From the NCBI GenBank assembly GCA_030268105.1, contig BSDZ01000094.1, positions 3,444,501 through 3,508,500 on the forward strand: a stretch of DNA of 64,000 bases, in the 5' to 3' direction. Below, piece by piece: positions 47,318 through 60,000 of the stretch (position 1 is the first letter of the stretch; every line of letters begins with the position of its first letter). The position numbers were made by a program, and so were the translations under genes. Source of the DNA: Volvox africanus (lineage: Eukaryota > Chlorophyta > Chlorophyceae > Chlamydomonadales > Volvocaceae). Below the pieces are notes generated by a model, which did no database searches, had not been told where the DNA came from, and worked only from the letters and a program-made list of their open reading frames with translations.

Positions 47318-50300
47318 ATGGACTCGGAATTGGATTTCACAGGCGCAAGTATAGAAGAACGCACCATAGACGACGACCCTGGCGGCAACGGTAAGACAAT
47401 TGGAGTGCAGCGTTACGCCCAACACCCCCTCACGATCCTCGGGATCAGCATATCATATTAAGTGTAATTGCAATGCAAACGCTTGCATCCCTGCGGACAC
47501 TTTGAAACGGCCCATCGCAGAACCGCACCCCAGGCGGTACCAACCGGCCCCGGCTCCCAGTATCCAACTTCCCAATCAAGATGCGGAATATGTCAGTCAT
47601 ATTGCGATTGACATTGGTGGGTCCCTGATCAAGCTCGTCTACTTCTCCCCGGACCCCGCGGACGCTGGGAGTGTCGGGGAGGGCGACGCCCCATCCAGTT
47701 CCCCCCAGGCCGCCATCGGGAGCCTGGCGCATGCTTCCGCGCGATCACCGCAGCAGAACTCACAGCGTGGTGGTAGGTCGGCTAATGCTATTCGGAAAGT
47801 GGTCCTCGGCGTTTGGGCATAACCTTGAAGGACGCTATGCTCCAATGCTTTCGGGCGTGCGCGTCCTTTGGACCTGCGCGGGAGGATGTAATGGTTTTAG
47901 GCTGAGGGATGCGAAATGCGCCCGCAGAGGTGAGACATAAGGACGAAGGTGTGCGATCACGGAGTGTAACAGTCAGTTTCTTTCGCGTCCGTATAGCTCC
48001 TTCCGTTTCTATGGCTAGCGAGCACCACTCACCTTAGCGTTATGGCCGCGGAATGATTTACGGCGTGGTTGTTGCGTATGCAAAACAGTGGCAACCCAGC
48101 GGCGTTCCCAGAATTGACTCAGCAGTAGCTGGTTTTCATGCATCCCTGGTTTTCATGCACAGGCAAGCTCCACTTTGTGAAATTTGAGACAAGCCGCGTG
48201 GAGGATGCCATAAATTTCATTGAGGCCAAGGGGTTGCACCGTTACTGCGGGCGCAACGGGACCAAGGAGATGCGGGTGAAGGCAACTGGTGAGGCCTTGC
48301 TGCGCAGTGCGAGATCCCGATGTTTTTGCAGATCGCGGACGAATCCTGGGAAAGCAAGGTGAAGACACGGGGGCCATTGCGGAGCTATCCGTGTGACTAT
48401 ATCTGTGTGTATGGGGGTTCACAAGCACAAAATTATCATAATGTTTTTCATATTACGGAAAAGTTGTGTTAGGCCTATAGAGCATATGTGTCCTAAAACT
48501 GAGCACCGCACTGATAAACGTAAGCACAGTGGAAGGGAAAGAGGGAAAGGGAGGGAATGAAGAGTCAGGAAGGAGTGAGAAAGCATAGCAAGGCGCTATG
48601 TGAGGACAGTTTGACTGTTGCAGTCCCACACCAGCATATAAGCATTGCTGGTGCTGGTGCGGGTGGTAGTGCGGATGGTGGTGCTGGTGGCGATGTACCT
48701 GAGCCATCATCGAAACACAATAGGAGGAAGATCAAGAGGATGGGTTAATGTGATTGCCAGTAACGTGATTTGCCAGGGGCTGTCCGACATCTTTAGTGCC
48801 TCAACCTTCACTCCGAACCTCGCCACGCCAATCAACCTGGGCATATTATATTGCATTTCCAGGTGGCGGCGCTTACAAATATGCAGACGTGTTCAAAGAG
48901 AGGCTTGGGGTGGTGCTTGAGAAGGAGGATGAGATGGCTTGCCTGGTGTCGGGATGCAACTTCCTGCTCAAGGCCATTCACCACGAAGCCTTCATCTACG
49001 AGGCGGGGGCCTCAACCTTCATACCGACAAACGGTGAGGCGAGGATTGGAAGGGGGTTGGCTTCACAGAGGATCCACGGAGGCGACTTGCAGCTTCACAC
49101 TCTGCCAGTCTTTTAGTGACGGCCGCGGGCTCCTCTGCTTTCACCCTGTCCGCTGCTCCCACTCTGTGCGCTGCTCCCCAGAGGACAGTGATCGGTACCC
49201 TTACCTGCTGGTGAACATCGGGTCGGGTGTGAGCATGGTGAAGGTCAGTGGTGACAACGAGTTCGAGCGAGTGAGCGGCAGCAGCATCGGCGGCGGCACC
49301 TACTGGGGCTTGTGCCGACTTCTCACCCAACGGACTAACTTCGATGAGATGCTGGAGCTGAGCATGCAGGGCGACAACTCAAGTGTGAGTACGGATGGTT
49401 GACCCGGGGGTGCCGTGCGAGGAGGGGTTGCAATGGACGAGTAGGAAAAGCAAATTGGCCCCTGGGGTATGGTAAGGCGGGAATACGGTCAGGTAGGGGA
49501 TGCATTGGGAGCGGGGTATTCGGGGACCGATCACGAATGCAATGGGCCTGTGTTTGGCTTTCCAGTAATTATCGCTTACACCACAGATGGCCGTGCCTTT
49601 GCACGTGAATATGAAAGTGTAGCAGGAAACATGACAATTATAGGAGCCGTGCTGTAATTTATAGCGCGGAAATCCAGATGGGACGCACTTAGGGCTCGCC
49701 AGTGAGGCATTCTGTAATCTGCTTCTGGCTCAAACCGCAAACCCAACCCACAGTCCGCTTGTCCCTGTCCCTGTCTCCTAGATTGACATGCTAGTGGGGG
49801 ACATCTATGGTGGGCGGGACTATGCGTCCATCGGTTTGTCAGCGACCACCATCGCGAGTAGCTTTGGAAAGGTAAGCCGGGAGTCAGTTCATGGGGCGTA
49901 CGTTCGACGATGAACCGAGGGACAGTTGGGGCGCAGGGTGTGCAGGACCGCGCGACTTGTGCGCGGGTGCATTGGGCGCCACAGGCTGGAAGGTCACCAC
50001 TGGATCACCGGGTAGGATCAAGGGGTCAGCTTTACTCCTGATTGCACCCGACTCAGGAAGTGTAAGGAGCCCTGTCATAATTCCCTGCCTTCCTCAGCAG
50101 CTTCCTTACATGTCCCGCGCACATTTGCTCCGGAACTGCTCAAGGCGTTTGAAAACCCCTGCCTTCTCGACTTACTTTTCTTCCTACTAATCAAGCTGGT
50201 ATCCTATCAGATGTTTCGTCTTGCGGGTTGCCCTCTTTACTCACACTGGTCCCTACCCCGGCATCCCAGGTGGTCACTCAGGACAAGTCCTTGACGGACT

Positions 50301-53300
50301 ACAACCCCGCCGACATGTGTCTGGCGCTGTGCCGAATGGTGGCGTACAACATCGGGCAGCTGGCGCACATGAATGCAGTGCGGCACGGGATAAAGAGGAT
50401 ATTCTTTGGCGGTTTCTTCATACGGGGCCACCCCTACACAATGGAAACGATTAGCTATGCAATCCGCTTCTGGTCGAAGGTATGCCCCTGAAAGGATCGG
50501 AAACGACCCCCCCATCGGGACCCCCACATACACATACTCATGAGGTTTCGTACCGTAGGCGCCATGCCGGGATTTCATGCGTGAAGTTGAGGGCTTTCCA
50601 GGGCATATGTAAATTTAAATTCCGTTAGGCTTATGTTTACGTGACTGAGCTGCTGAGCCATGTATGCCCATTCACACCAGAAACGGGTTTTAGGTTTAAC
50701 CCTAAAATCTGGCTTCTTGCTCGCTCGGCACTTGGGCCAACAGCAGCTGATTGGTCCCCAGCGGTACCCCATGGCTCCGAAACTGGATCATGGCCGCAGG
50801 GGGAGATGGCCGCCATGTTCCTGCGGCATGAGGGCTTCCTTGGGGCGGTAGGGGCCTTCCTGACGGTGCACCCGATGGTGGGAGTGGGGGGTGGCAGGCG
50901 GGGCGGCAACGTCGGAGGCGGGGCGGAGGCGCTGGCCCGCAAGGTAAGCGGTGAGGAGTCTTGCGAGTGGCATGGGTTCCTGGGAGAGGTCCAAACATGC
51001 GGTGGTATGGTGTGGTATGGTTGATCTCCATTGTGTAAATAATTGAGATCAAAATATGGGCCCTGGGGACATCGATATGGATACACTGCCCATTCGTTCC
51101 GCCCTGGCGCAGGTCCGCGCCCGCTTCGTGGAACGGTTCTCTATGGGCGCCCCTCTGACGGGGGGCGCTGTGGTGGGGCCGGCCATAAGGGATGTTTCGG
51201 AGAAGGTCAGCTGGGTGGAGAAGTTCGTAGCAGCGGCCTCATCGGCGGCGACAGGCAGAGCCAGCACGAGCACCGCCGTCACCGCATCCGCTGCACCCGG
51301 CGTAGCCGGTGGTGCTGGCGGTGGCGCAATCGCATGGTCGAGGCCGTCTGATGGCGGCGAGGGCGCCTCTGGTGTGCCCGTGAACCGCACCTTCTCGCTG
51401 CCGGACCAGCCAGGTCCCTCCTCGTCCAACTTCTCGTTCGGCCGCCAGCGCATGTCGCTGCACGTGGGCGTGCTGCATTATTCGCCCACCCTGGAGCCCT
51501 TCCCGCTGCTGGAAAACAGCGCGACGTGAGTGTTCCTGAGAGACGGGAGGCAAACCAGTGAGGCACACATGGACACGGTCCGTGACTTGAGCTGGGGTCT
51601 TGAAGGTTGCAGCACCTGATGGAGCTGAGGATTAGGATACGTGGCTTATGAGTTTGGATCAGGTCGCGGGACGCAGTAATGCCGATTCCTATTGGACGGG
51701 TTTTGCAGCCGCAAGCGTAATCCAGCTGGGGGCAGCCTTTCCGCCCGACCTCGTTCCTCGTTCCTGGTATCCTACATCCGCAGAGCCGGCTCTCCTTCCC
51801 TTTCCTCTCTCTGACCTCCCGAATCACGGTCGGTCGTTTGGCCTTTTCCACTTCTCATTGACATTCTCTCTTGTCCCTCCTCCAGCTACGAGCCCAACAC
51901 GTTGGACATCAACTCGGACGAGGAGGAGAAGCAATGGTGGATCAACATCTTGAGGGAGCAGATACCGGTGGTGATGGAGAAGGCCTCCGCCAGCGAGGGG
52001 GGAGGCAAGCTACCTCAGCGTCGCGCGCAGGCGTTTGGAAGGTAAGGGGCCATGGGGCATGACATGAGCTCCGGGTGGAATCAACCACGGACAGGTACGG
52101 GACGCGGGGCAGCAGATCTTGAGCGGGTGATCGCCCGTCTCTGGTCGACTGTTGATGGGACGGCTCATCAGTGACTGCCTTGCCTGCCTGCGTGCCCCCG
52201 GCCCCGGACCCGGACCCGGACCCCGACCCGAGCGCAAACCTGCATCCATATGACATACGTTCATCTCGTACTCGATTCTCGGATGCTGCACACGTCTTAC
52301 CCCATTTAGCCTACTTTCTATTATGTGGCTTCCGTATCTCCCACCTGATGTACCTCGCACCTATGCGCCATACTGCTCGCTCCTGCCATGGCGCCCTAGG
52401 GCACTGGGTGCGCACCTTGACCACCTGCAATCGGAGCCCGGCTGCTACGGCGCGCTGGGACTGGCGGAGCTGTTTGCCCTGAGGGAGGAGTGCCTGCGGG
52501 AGTTCGGGTTCACAGATGTATACCGGTGAGAAGGGGAACGCTGAAAGGGTTGTCGTCCCACCCAACAGAGATTCGGACCGGGGGAGCGGTACGCGGAAGT
52601 AGGCGATGTGGGCAGTCAGGGAGGTGTCGGATCAGGGGCATTAGGAAAGACGCATGTGTGCTGCTTGATCCCCAGGTGCCTAGGCCCCGTTTCGGGTGGA
52701 CATGATTACGTACGAAGGGTAGACCCCCTATCCTATGCAGCGTCGATACTTAGCACCGCTGTGTGAAGGCGATGTGGAACCTCTTGCACCTCTTGAAACA
52801 AGACGTAAACCTCTTGCGGCTAACGAGTACGCGGGTGCTGGGGACTTTCAGGCGGGGTACGAAGGCTGGGTCGGTCTGAAGCTATCACCGAAATATCACA
52901 CTCGGTCACGGAGGCTGCGTTCCCCGGCAGAGGCCACTGGTGGGCAGGTGGGCGGGCTCCTGACTGATTGCTGCGGATACGGAGGGGCTGCTTTTGTTTG
53001 CCAAATGCTCGCGCGCACGTACACAAAGCATATCGTTACATCCGTCGTTGTCTCTGATGATATCCCGCTTCCTTTTTTATCCCTGCCGGCTTTGCAGCCT
53101 GGACAAGCAGCGTGAGAACGTGGCCGCCTTGGCCGTGCTGCCCGACTTGCTGCGCGAGTTGGACGCAGAGAATCTACCAGCCCGGCTGCTGAGCCTCGTG
53201 GAGGGTGTGTTGGCTGCCAACATATTCGACTGGGGCAGCCAGGCCTGTGTGGCGCTGTACCGGGACGGCACAATCCTTGACATCTATCGGACGGCGCGGC

Positions 53301-55530
53301 TGAAGCTATCTAAGCGCCCATGGGCGGTGGATAACTTCGACGCCTTCGCTGCCAGGATAATGCGGGATGTCGGGGACCCGGAGGGCGATAGAAATCACCA
53401 GCACACGGCGGTAGAAGGTGGGTGCTTTGCGAGCGGATGGAGCCTAGTGCAGTCGAGGAGTTGCAAAGTTCTAGGAGTTTAAGAGCTGGGCGAAGAAAAG
53501 GGATTGGAAATAAGTTGAGGTCGTGGGGACGTCGTGGGTGGGGATAGGGTGGGGACATCGGGTACGCCGCGCTCCCCACCTTTCACTTGCGGAGAGTAAC
53601 AGTCGGGCATGGATGGGATGGATACTAAATATTTAGCTCCGGTGTTTAGTTGCGTTATGGATCCTTTGGTTCGCTTAGTTCTTCCCCATGCTCTGGTAGT
53701 GGCAGCTACAGACTCAGCTCGAACGCATGTACCTCGTAACCAAGGCTGGGGTCCGGTGGCTGGCTTCCTTTCCCACGTACGCCAGGTGTGGAGGGAAGCA
53801 CCAGGATTGCCTCTGTCCCTGCCCCTGCCCCTCGTCGTCCGCCCTATCGCCGCGTCATGATGTTTGTGGACAACAGCGGGGCCGACGTGGTGCTGGGTAT
53901 GTTGCCCTTTGCTCGTGAGCTGCTGCGGCTGGGATGTGAGGTGGTCCTGGTCGCCAATGAGCTACCCGCGATCAACGATATCACGGCACCGGAGCTTCGG
54001 GCCCTGCTCATTTCGGCGGCTAATGTGTGCCCCATCATCAAGGAGGCCAGGGAGGCGGCGATTAAGGTGGGTGGCGTAGCTGTGGAGTGGAACACGGTGG
54101 ATAGGTCTTAGCAAGCTAAGATGACGTATTCGTTGATATTTGCTTAATTTGTGGACTCAACTGTTTAAAGTCCGCCTGTGGAACATAGGGTCAGAGGTGG
54201 GTGGGGTTGAGGGTGCGGCGTTTTTTAACAACTGGTGCTGTATAGCATGCCGGTCCTCGGCAGTGCGTTACCTGTTCTCAAGCGCCCTGTCTTGTCTTCC
54301 TCTCCCTTGTGCTCTTGCTGCAAAGCCCCAATCGTAAGCCTCCACCCCACAACATCCGTCGTTGCAATGCACGGTTTTGATCCCTTCTCTGGGACTCTTA
54401 TCCGGCTTCGCCGGTTCCCGCCCACCCCGCAATCTCATCCCAGGTAGAGCGGGCCACAGGTGGCCACGTGCCGCCCTACCCCGGTCTGTACCCCATCCGC
54501 CGGTCAAGCTCCAACCTGCAGATGCTTTTCCAGCAGCAGCAGCAGCAGCGTCACGACGATGTCCATCGTGCTGCAGTAACGCATAGTGTGAGCGAGTGCT
54601 GTAATGGCGCAAGCAACAGCAGCAGCAGCAGCGTCCCGAACCGACCAGAGCCTGCTGGCCCCGCGGAAGTGGCCGCCGCAAGGCAAACCGTTCCGCCCTC
54701 GGCCGATGTTCCGACCAGAGCCTCCCCTTTCTGCGTCACCCTTGAGGCGGCGGCAGCGACGGCTGGATGCGAGGCACCAGGCCCCGAGGCGTTGTCGTCC
54801 CCGTCCACATCTACCACCGGTACAGAGCCCGCCGTACCCCTGACGGCGGCGCCGTCTAGCGGCCGCTCACCCTCCCCGTCCTCCGCCCCTGCTTGGCACG
54901 CAGTTGCTATTGATCCGCGGATCAATACCGTGTGTCCGAAGCTCTACGTTGTGTCCAACGGTCAGGGCAGCCCCTGCCTGGATCTACGCCGAGTGCCCGA
55001 CCGGTTGGCGGAGGTGAGGAGGACCACCGGGGGGTTGCCCCCCGGTGGTCGTCTATGCGTGAGGGAGAACGTGAATGAAACTGTTCATTTGCTACGGGCG
55101 TGTTGTCGCATCAATAAGGAAGAGGTCAACCACGACACGCAACGTCTATAGAGGCAGTATCTGTGTAACTGTTTGACGTCAAGCAGCAGAGAGTACGCAG
55201 CAAATGTTCAAGTGAAACATGCGCCATGGGGATGGATGCTGCATGCCCCGACGCTATACGATGTGCCATCAGTTACGGGCGGCTGTCGGTTTCACCGCAT
55301 TCATTCATATTCTTATTCCCCTCGCCCGCGGAACTGTACGTCTTATGCAGGCGTGTGTCGGTGTGGACCTGCTGGTGATCGAGGGCATGGGCCGAGCTAT
55401 CCACACGAACTTCATTGCCAAGTTCACCAGCGATGTACTCAAGCTTGCCATGATTAAGACGGAGCGTCTGGCAAAGAAGCTTTTCAACGGCACTCTCTAT
55501 GATTGCGTATGCATCTTCGATCCTGCATAA
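47318..55530 (+). CDS. PANK2: Bifunctional pantothenate kinase (type II) - DUF89 phosphatase fusion
   Basis: Fifteen phase-consistent exons: 47318-47390, 47521-47772, 48163-48288, 48863-49033, 49182-49384, 49782-49871, 50270-50479, 50800-50943, 51113-51525, 51886-52041, 52400-52525, 53098-53417, 53786-54066, 54444-55013, 55351-55530; about 1104 residues. The kinase half (~45-423) has [16 protein letters not shown] (51-66), [19 protein letters not shown] (from 170), [19 protein letters not shown] and [10 protein letters not shown]. The DUF89 half has [15 protein letters not shown] (788-802, metal-binding Asp790/Asn791), [12 protein letters not shown] and the C-terminal [11 protein letters not shown] and [10 protein letters not shown]. 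Kinase: ATP-dependent phosphorylation of pantothenate, the first step of coenzyme A synthesis. DUF89: phosphatase acting on damaged phosphopantetheine. The fusion is the plant arrangement (Arabidopsis PANK2). Exon 14 inserts ~150 Gln/Ser/Ala-rich residues in the DUF89 half. The exon 13 donor is the least certain junction. Confidence 0.95.
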
Positions 55531-57072
55531 TAATGAAGAAAGGGCTTTTGGGGACGGGGGTCGGGCAAGCGCTGCCCGATGTCCATATAGCTGTGTAGGT
55601 GTACACTATGCATGTGTTTCTGTGCATGGACGTGCCTATGATCGATGAATGTTGTCATGTATGGAGCACGACCAGCCGATGCGGCAAGGTTGCACTATCA
55701 CGATGGGAGTCGAAGGATTTTACGTGCTTTGGGTCTGTTGCATCTTTTGCTGCCGCTCTAGGGCGGCGTTAACATGTTATGGTGCACCGTCGCTGCTGTC
55801 TGCGGCATCGTCGTAAATTTACGTATGTACTTGCGGATGTAGCAAGTGCTGCTGGGGACTGCTGTATCTTTCCGAAGGGTAGCTTAGATGCCAATCCAGG
55901 GCCATGTAGGGTGAGATGAGTGGCCCGTTATTTTGTCCCTGCCTTCCCCCAGCTGCTATACAGACGTGGATGGAGCTAGGTGTGTGGGCAGCAGCCGTAG
56001 AGGTTGCCAGATGGGAGCGGCACTGCAGGATCTCGCTTATTTGGCATTCCTAAACACCTTTCCTCCGTTTTATATTTGAACTGTGAACCATATCTGCTGT
56101 GCTGCCTTATACATACAGGGGCTACAGACGTACAGACGAGAAGGGGATTTGTGGTTATGCGGCTGTGGTGTAGTTGTTTACTTGGATCTGCCTGGCCTGT
56201 ACCATATGGCAGTGGCAGTTACAGCAAGAAGTTCAGATGATGATCGGGTGCAATGGGAGCAGCTACTCTCGATGCTATCCAGATTGTGGCACGAGATAGG
56301 ATATTGCCACAAGAATGGGCTGCATGTTTGCCTGTGAGAGGATATGTGTACATATGTGTGAGATGAACATACCTTAAGCATGCCTTAAGATGCCTTAAGA
56401 TGACAGCGTTAATGATGCAAATTAGCGACCATCAGAACTGCGCTGACTCTTCAGTAAACCTGCTGTCGCATCTCATCGGGTGCCGGATACCGTTATGTGT
56501 CACTGGTGCCATCCAGATGCGCACACCACTCTACCTCCTTGCTTCCATTTTTATCACCATATCTCTACCTGTCCAGCTATAGTGTCGAGAGGTGCGTGAA
56601 TGGGGCTTTTACATAACGCACCGCAGTTGCCCCGTTCCCAGTGGATGAATTACCTTCCAATACTGTACAAAATCCCAAGACTTTCTGGAAGTGTAACATC
56701 GTTGTTGATGTTTCTGTTTCCTCATGTTTTTTGGATGTTACGCCAGCTACTATGTCCAGTAATCTATCCATCTATACTGTCACGATTACGAGAGTTCAGA
56801 TGTCCGAGAGCTAAACTTTGGATGCAATTAGCGATATTTTAGGACTCACGTCACAAGTACTTATTAACCAGTATTCTAGGCGGCGGTAGCCGTCGTTTGC
56901 ACTTTCTAGCACGGGCCATCACAGCCCATCACGGGTTGTCACAAAACAGAACCTGTGTACGGCGGCAGTTAAGCGCCCACATGTCGTCTGAACTCGACCT
57001 TCATTATCGAAGCCTGCTACAAGAACAAAAATATATGAATAATGATTTTGTGAACATAGTGCGGAATAATAA
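55531..57072. other. Intergenic region between PanK and KH gene
   Basis: No exon is recognised. It holds the PanK 3' UTR and the upstream region of the KH gene. The first TGTAA after the PanK stop is far away (56692-56696), so the real 3' end is unclear. A short direct repeat of CCTTAAGATG lies near 56380-56402. Confidence 0.45.
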
Positions 57073-60000
57073 ATGGCATACCAGGTGGTAGTTTCTTTGG
57101 AAGGGATTCTCTCCGCGGGAGCGGTCATCGGCAAGAAAGGCCGAAATGCGCGATGGATTAAGGAGAGATCCGGAGGCGCCAGACTGAAAGTCTCTGAGGA
57201 CAGCGTTCTGATCACGGCACAGAGCGCTTCCATTGCTGCAGCAGCAGCACGACTACTGCGCGCGCAAATAGCTGCGAACAGGCGACTAGGTAAAGAGCTA
57301 TTAGAGCGCGCCAGCCAGGCTGAGGTTGGGGTTTAAATCTTACATCCATGCCTATACTGAGGGAAATGACCTACTTCGTACCGCCGCTCCACGCAGGGCA
57401 ACGTGTATGATAAGTCATTGCTGGGACAGGGTGTCCTTGTAAATATAAATATATTATTATATTATGTACGTACGGGGCTATATGATGCTTAAATCGTATA
57501 AATATAATGTATACACGGCCATGGAGTTTAGCAGCAGCGTGGCCTCACCCTGTTTTACGCTTGGCCGGGTATATGCCTGACCCGTGAGATAACTACTCCT
57601 TATATATTGTAATAACATATATACATATACATGTCCATAAAGATATACATGACATTTGGATACCTACTACTTATGTGTTGGATGATATATATGCGCCCTT
57701 TGCTTCTGCATCCCGGCGGAGGCGCCCACCCAAACCTGTTCCTGCATCTGCCAATCACGCAGCCAGCCCAGCGCACCCGATGCGGACGGATGTCGTTCTT
57801 GGGGATTGGACCTTCGGATGCTTAAACCCACTGTTCCGTTTCTGTCGAGCTGGAGGTAGGTTACCCTTGCGCATTGGTGCTGTAAACAAGTGTCCCCACG
57901 CCGGGCGTACTTGACTGTGTTTCATTATCTACGATATGTAGCCACCATATATGCCCTGCCTGCGCTGCCGCTGCAGCCGTCAACTATTCGTTACCTCTTT
58001 GATCCCGACCTTAGAACTTCCTTACTGCCTCCCTCCCTCGGCCCCAGACGATGCAGCAAAAGCAACTGGCAGGCAGGAGCAACTTTTCCTGATGTCCCCG
58101 TGCAGCGAAAGCGATAGCAGTAGTGATTCTGATTTAGAAGAAAGGGGCCTCTTGCGAAGGTTTATGGGCTTTTCGTTACAGGCGACGGCCAGCGCCAGTA
58201 TCAGCAGCAGCAGCAGAAGGAATGGCCCCGTGGGGGCACAGGAGGTCCGTGTACATCAGAGGGTATAGGATGATTTTTGATAGGATGGTTTTGTGATAGG
58301 ATAGGATGATTTTGTGAAGAGAGGATTGGGGAAGTTGGCGGATGCGGGGATGGGGGGATGGGGTGATTTAAGAAGATGGGATTGGGGAAATGAGGGGATG
58401 GGGGGATATGTGGATTGGGGAATAGGGTGATTGAGTGAAGAGGGAATTGGGGAAATGGGGGGATTGGGAGAACGGGGGATGGGGGAATAGGGGAATTGGC
58501 GGATAGGATGATTTTGTGAAGAGAGGATTGGGGAAGTTGGGGGATGGGGGGATGCGGAGATGGGGGGATGGGGGGAAGGGGGGAAGGGGGGATTTGGCGA
58601 TGGGGGGATGAGGTGATTTTCTGAAGAGGGGATTGGGGAACTGGGGGGATGGCGGGAAGGGGGGTATTGGGGGATGGGTTGAAGGGGGGATTTGGCGATG
58701 GGGGGATGGGGAGATAGGGGGATGGGGAAAGTGAGGATGAGGATGGGGAAGTGGGGAATTAGGGGATTGGGGGATTAAATTATTTTGTGAAGAGGGGATT
58801 GGGGAAGTGGGGGGATGGGGAGATGAGGGGGATGGAGGGATGGGGGGATGGGGGATGGGGGAATAGGGTGATTTTGTGAAGAGGGGATTGGGGAAGTGGG
58901 GGAATAGAGGAAGTATACTGCTGCTATGATATACGTGTGGGGTCGTGTTTGTGTGTGTATGCTTGTGAGACACGGTCGGTCGGTCGGGGGCGCGTCACTT
59001 CGTACGGGCAAACGTATCCACAATGAACGGGTTTAATGAGAATTGTTGATAGGTGCCGGCGGACGTCAGCTCGCGCCGTAGGGTTGGTGGTGGAGGCCAC
59101 AGATGATATTCGTACCACTGAACCGAGCAACCGTGAGCTATATACAATGTTTCCTTGCGTGCGTGTTTGGCTAAACTAAATGACCTGGCTCACTTCCTGA
59201 ATTGGTTTGTGGTCCCCTGCCCACTTTGGCGGTAAGGTTCGAGCCCGGCGGGGCATCACCTGCTTCCACGACTCTGGTTTGGACACACGCGTCAAGCTGA
59301 TGGATGCGCTGGAAGATGCTGCTCGGAAGGCTCGTGCCAACGCACCAAGCTTCGACGTCCTCAAGGTCCGCTTCAACCTCGGTGGGTCGGTGGGTTGGTA
59401 CGCTTTCTTATAAGGAACTATCTTCCCATCGGTCACCCGGGTTAGTCCGGGTTAGTCCGGGTTATACAGCATCATCTTATTTAGATCAAGGCTCTGTTAA
59501 ATTGACGGCGTCTGCACCCGCAGGTCCACCAAAGAAAATGTACATGTGGGAAGTGTCCCGATTAGGATCGTACGATGCAGGCACGATGATGATGAAGTTG
59601 ATGATGAGGATAGTGACGACGACAAATGTGAATAAATAGCCCATCTAACGAACGAACTTGACATTTTTAGCCCTTTCACGTGTACCCTCGTTTGGATCCG
59701 CGCGTGCATCGTTCTGTGACGATCCTATGACGTACAGGAAAGCAGTACTTTTGTAACCTGGACGGCCTGGAGCAAAGACACGGCTTGAGGCTGAAGAATC
59801 TTAAGGTTAGTTGGTATTAACTACCTCAGCACTTTGTTGCTCTCGCAGTGCGATGCGATGCAATGCGATGTTACTGATGACATAGATACGCGCGCGGATG
59901 TGAAGGAAGCGTGGTTTCTATGTACAGCAAGGTGTGTATACGTCCGATGTGCCGTGCGTGTGCCGTTATATATTTTTACACATAGCAAAGCAGAAACAAA

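Noticed and set aside
54067..54109. Read-through of PanK exon 13 to [12 protein letters not shown] and a stop
   Set aside because: It would truncate the DUF89 domain before its conserved C-terminal motifs, which are present in phase in exons 14 and 15; a GTGGGT donor at 54067 removes it.
58262..58916. CRISPR-like repeat array
   Set aside because: Units are degenerate, contiguous and of simple G-rich composition with no unique spacers; in a eukaryotic nuclear context this is a minisatellite.
59442..59465. Interstitial telomere repeat
   Set aside because: The unit GGGTTAGTCC differs from the volvocine TTTTAGGG telomere repeat and has under three copies.
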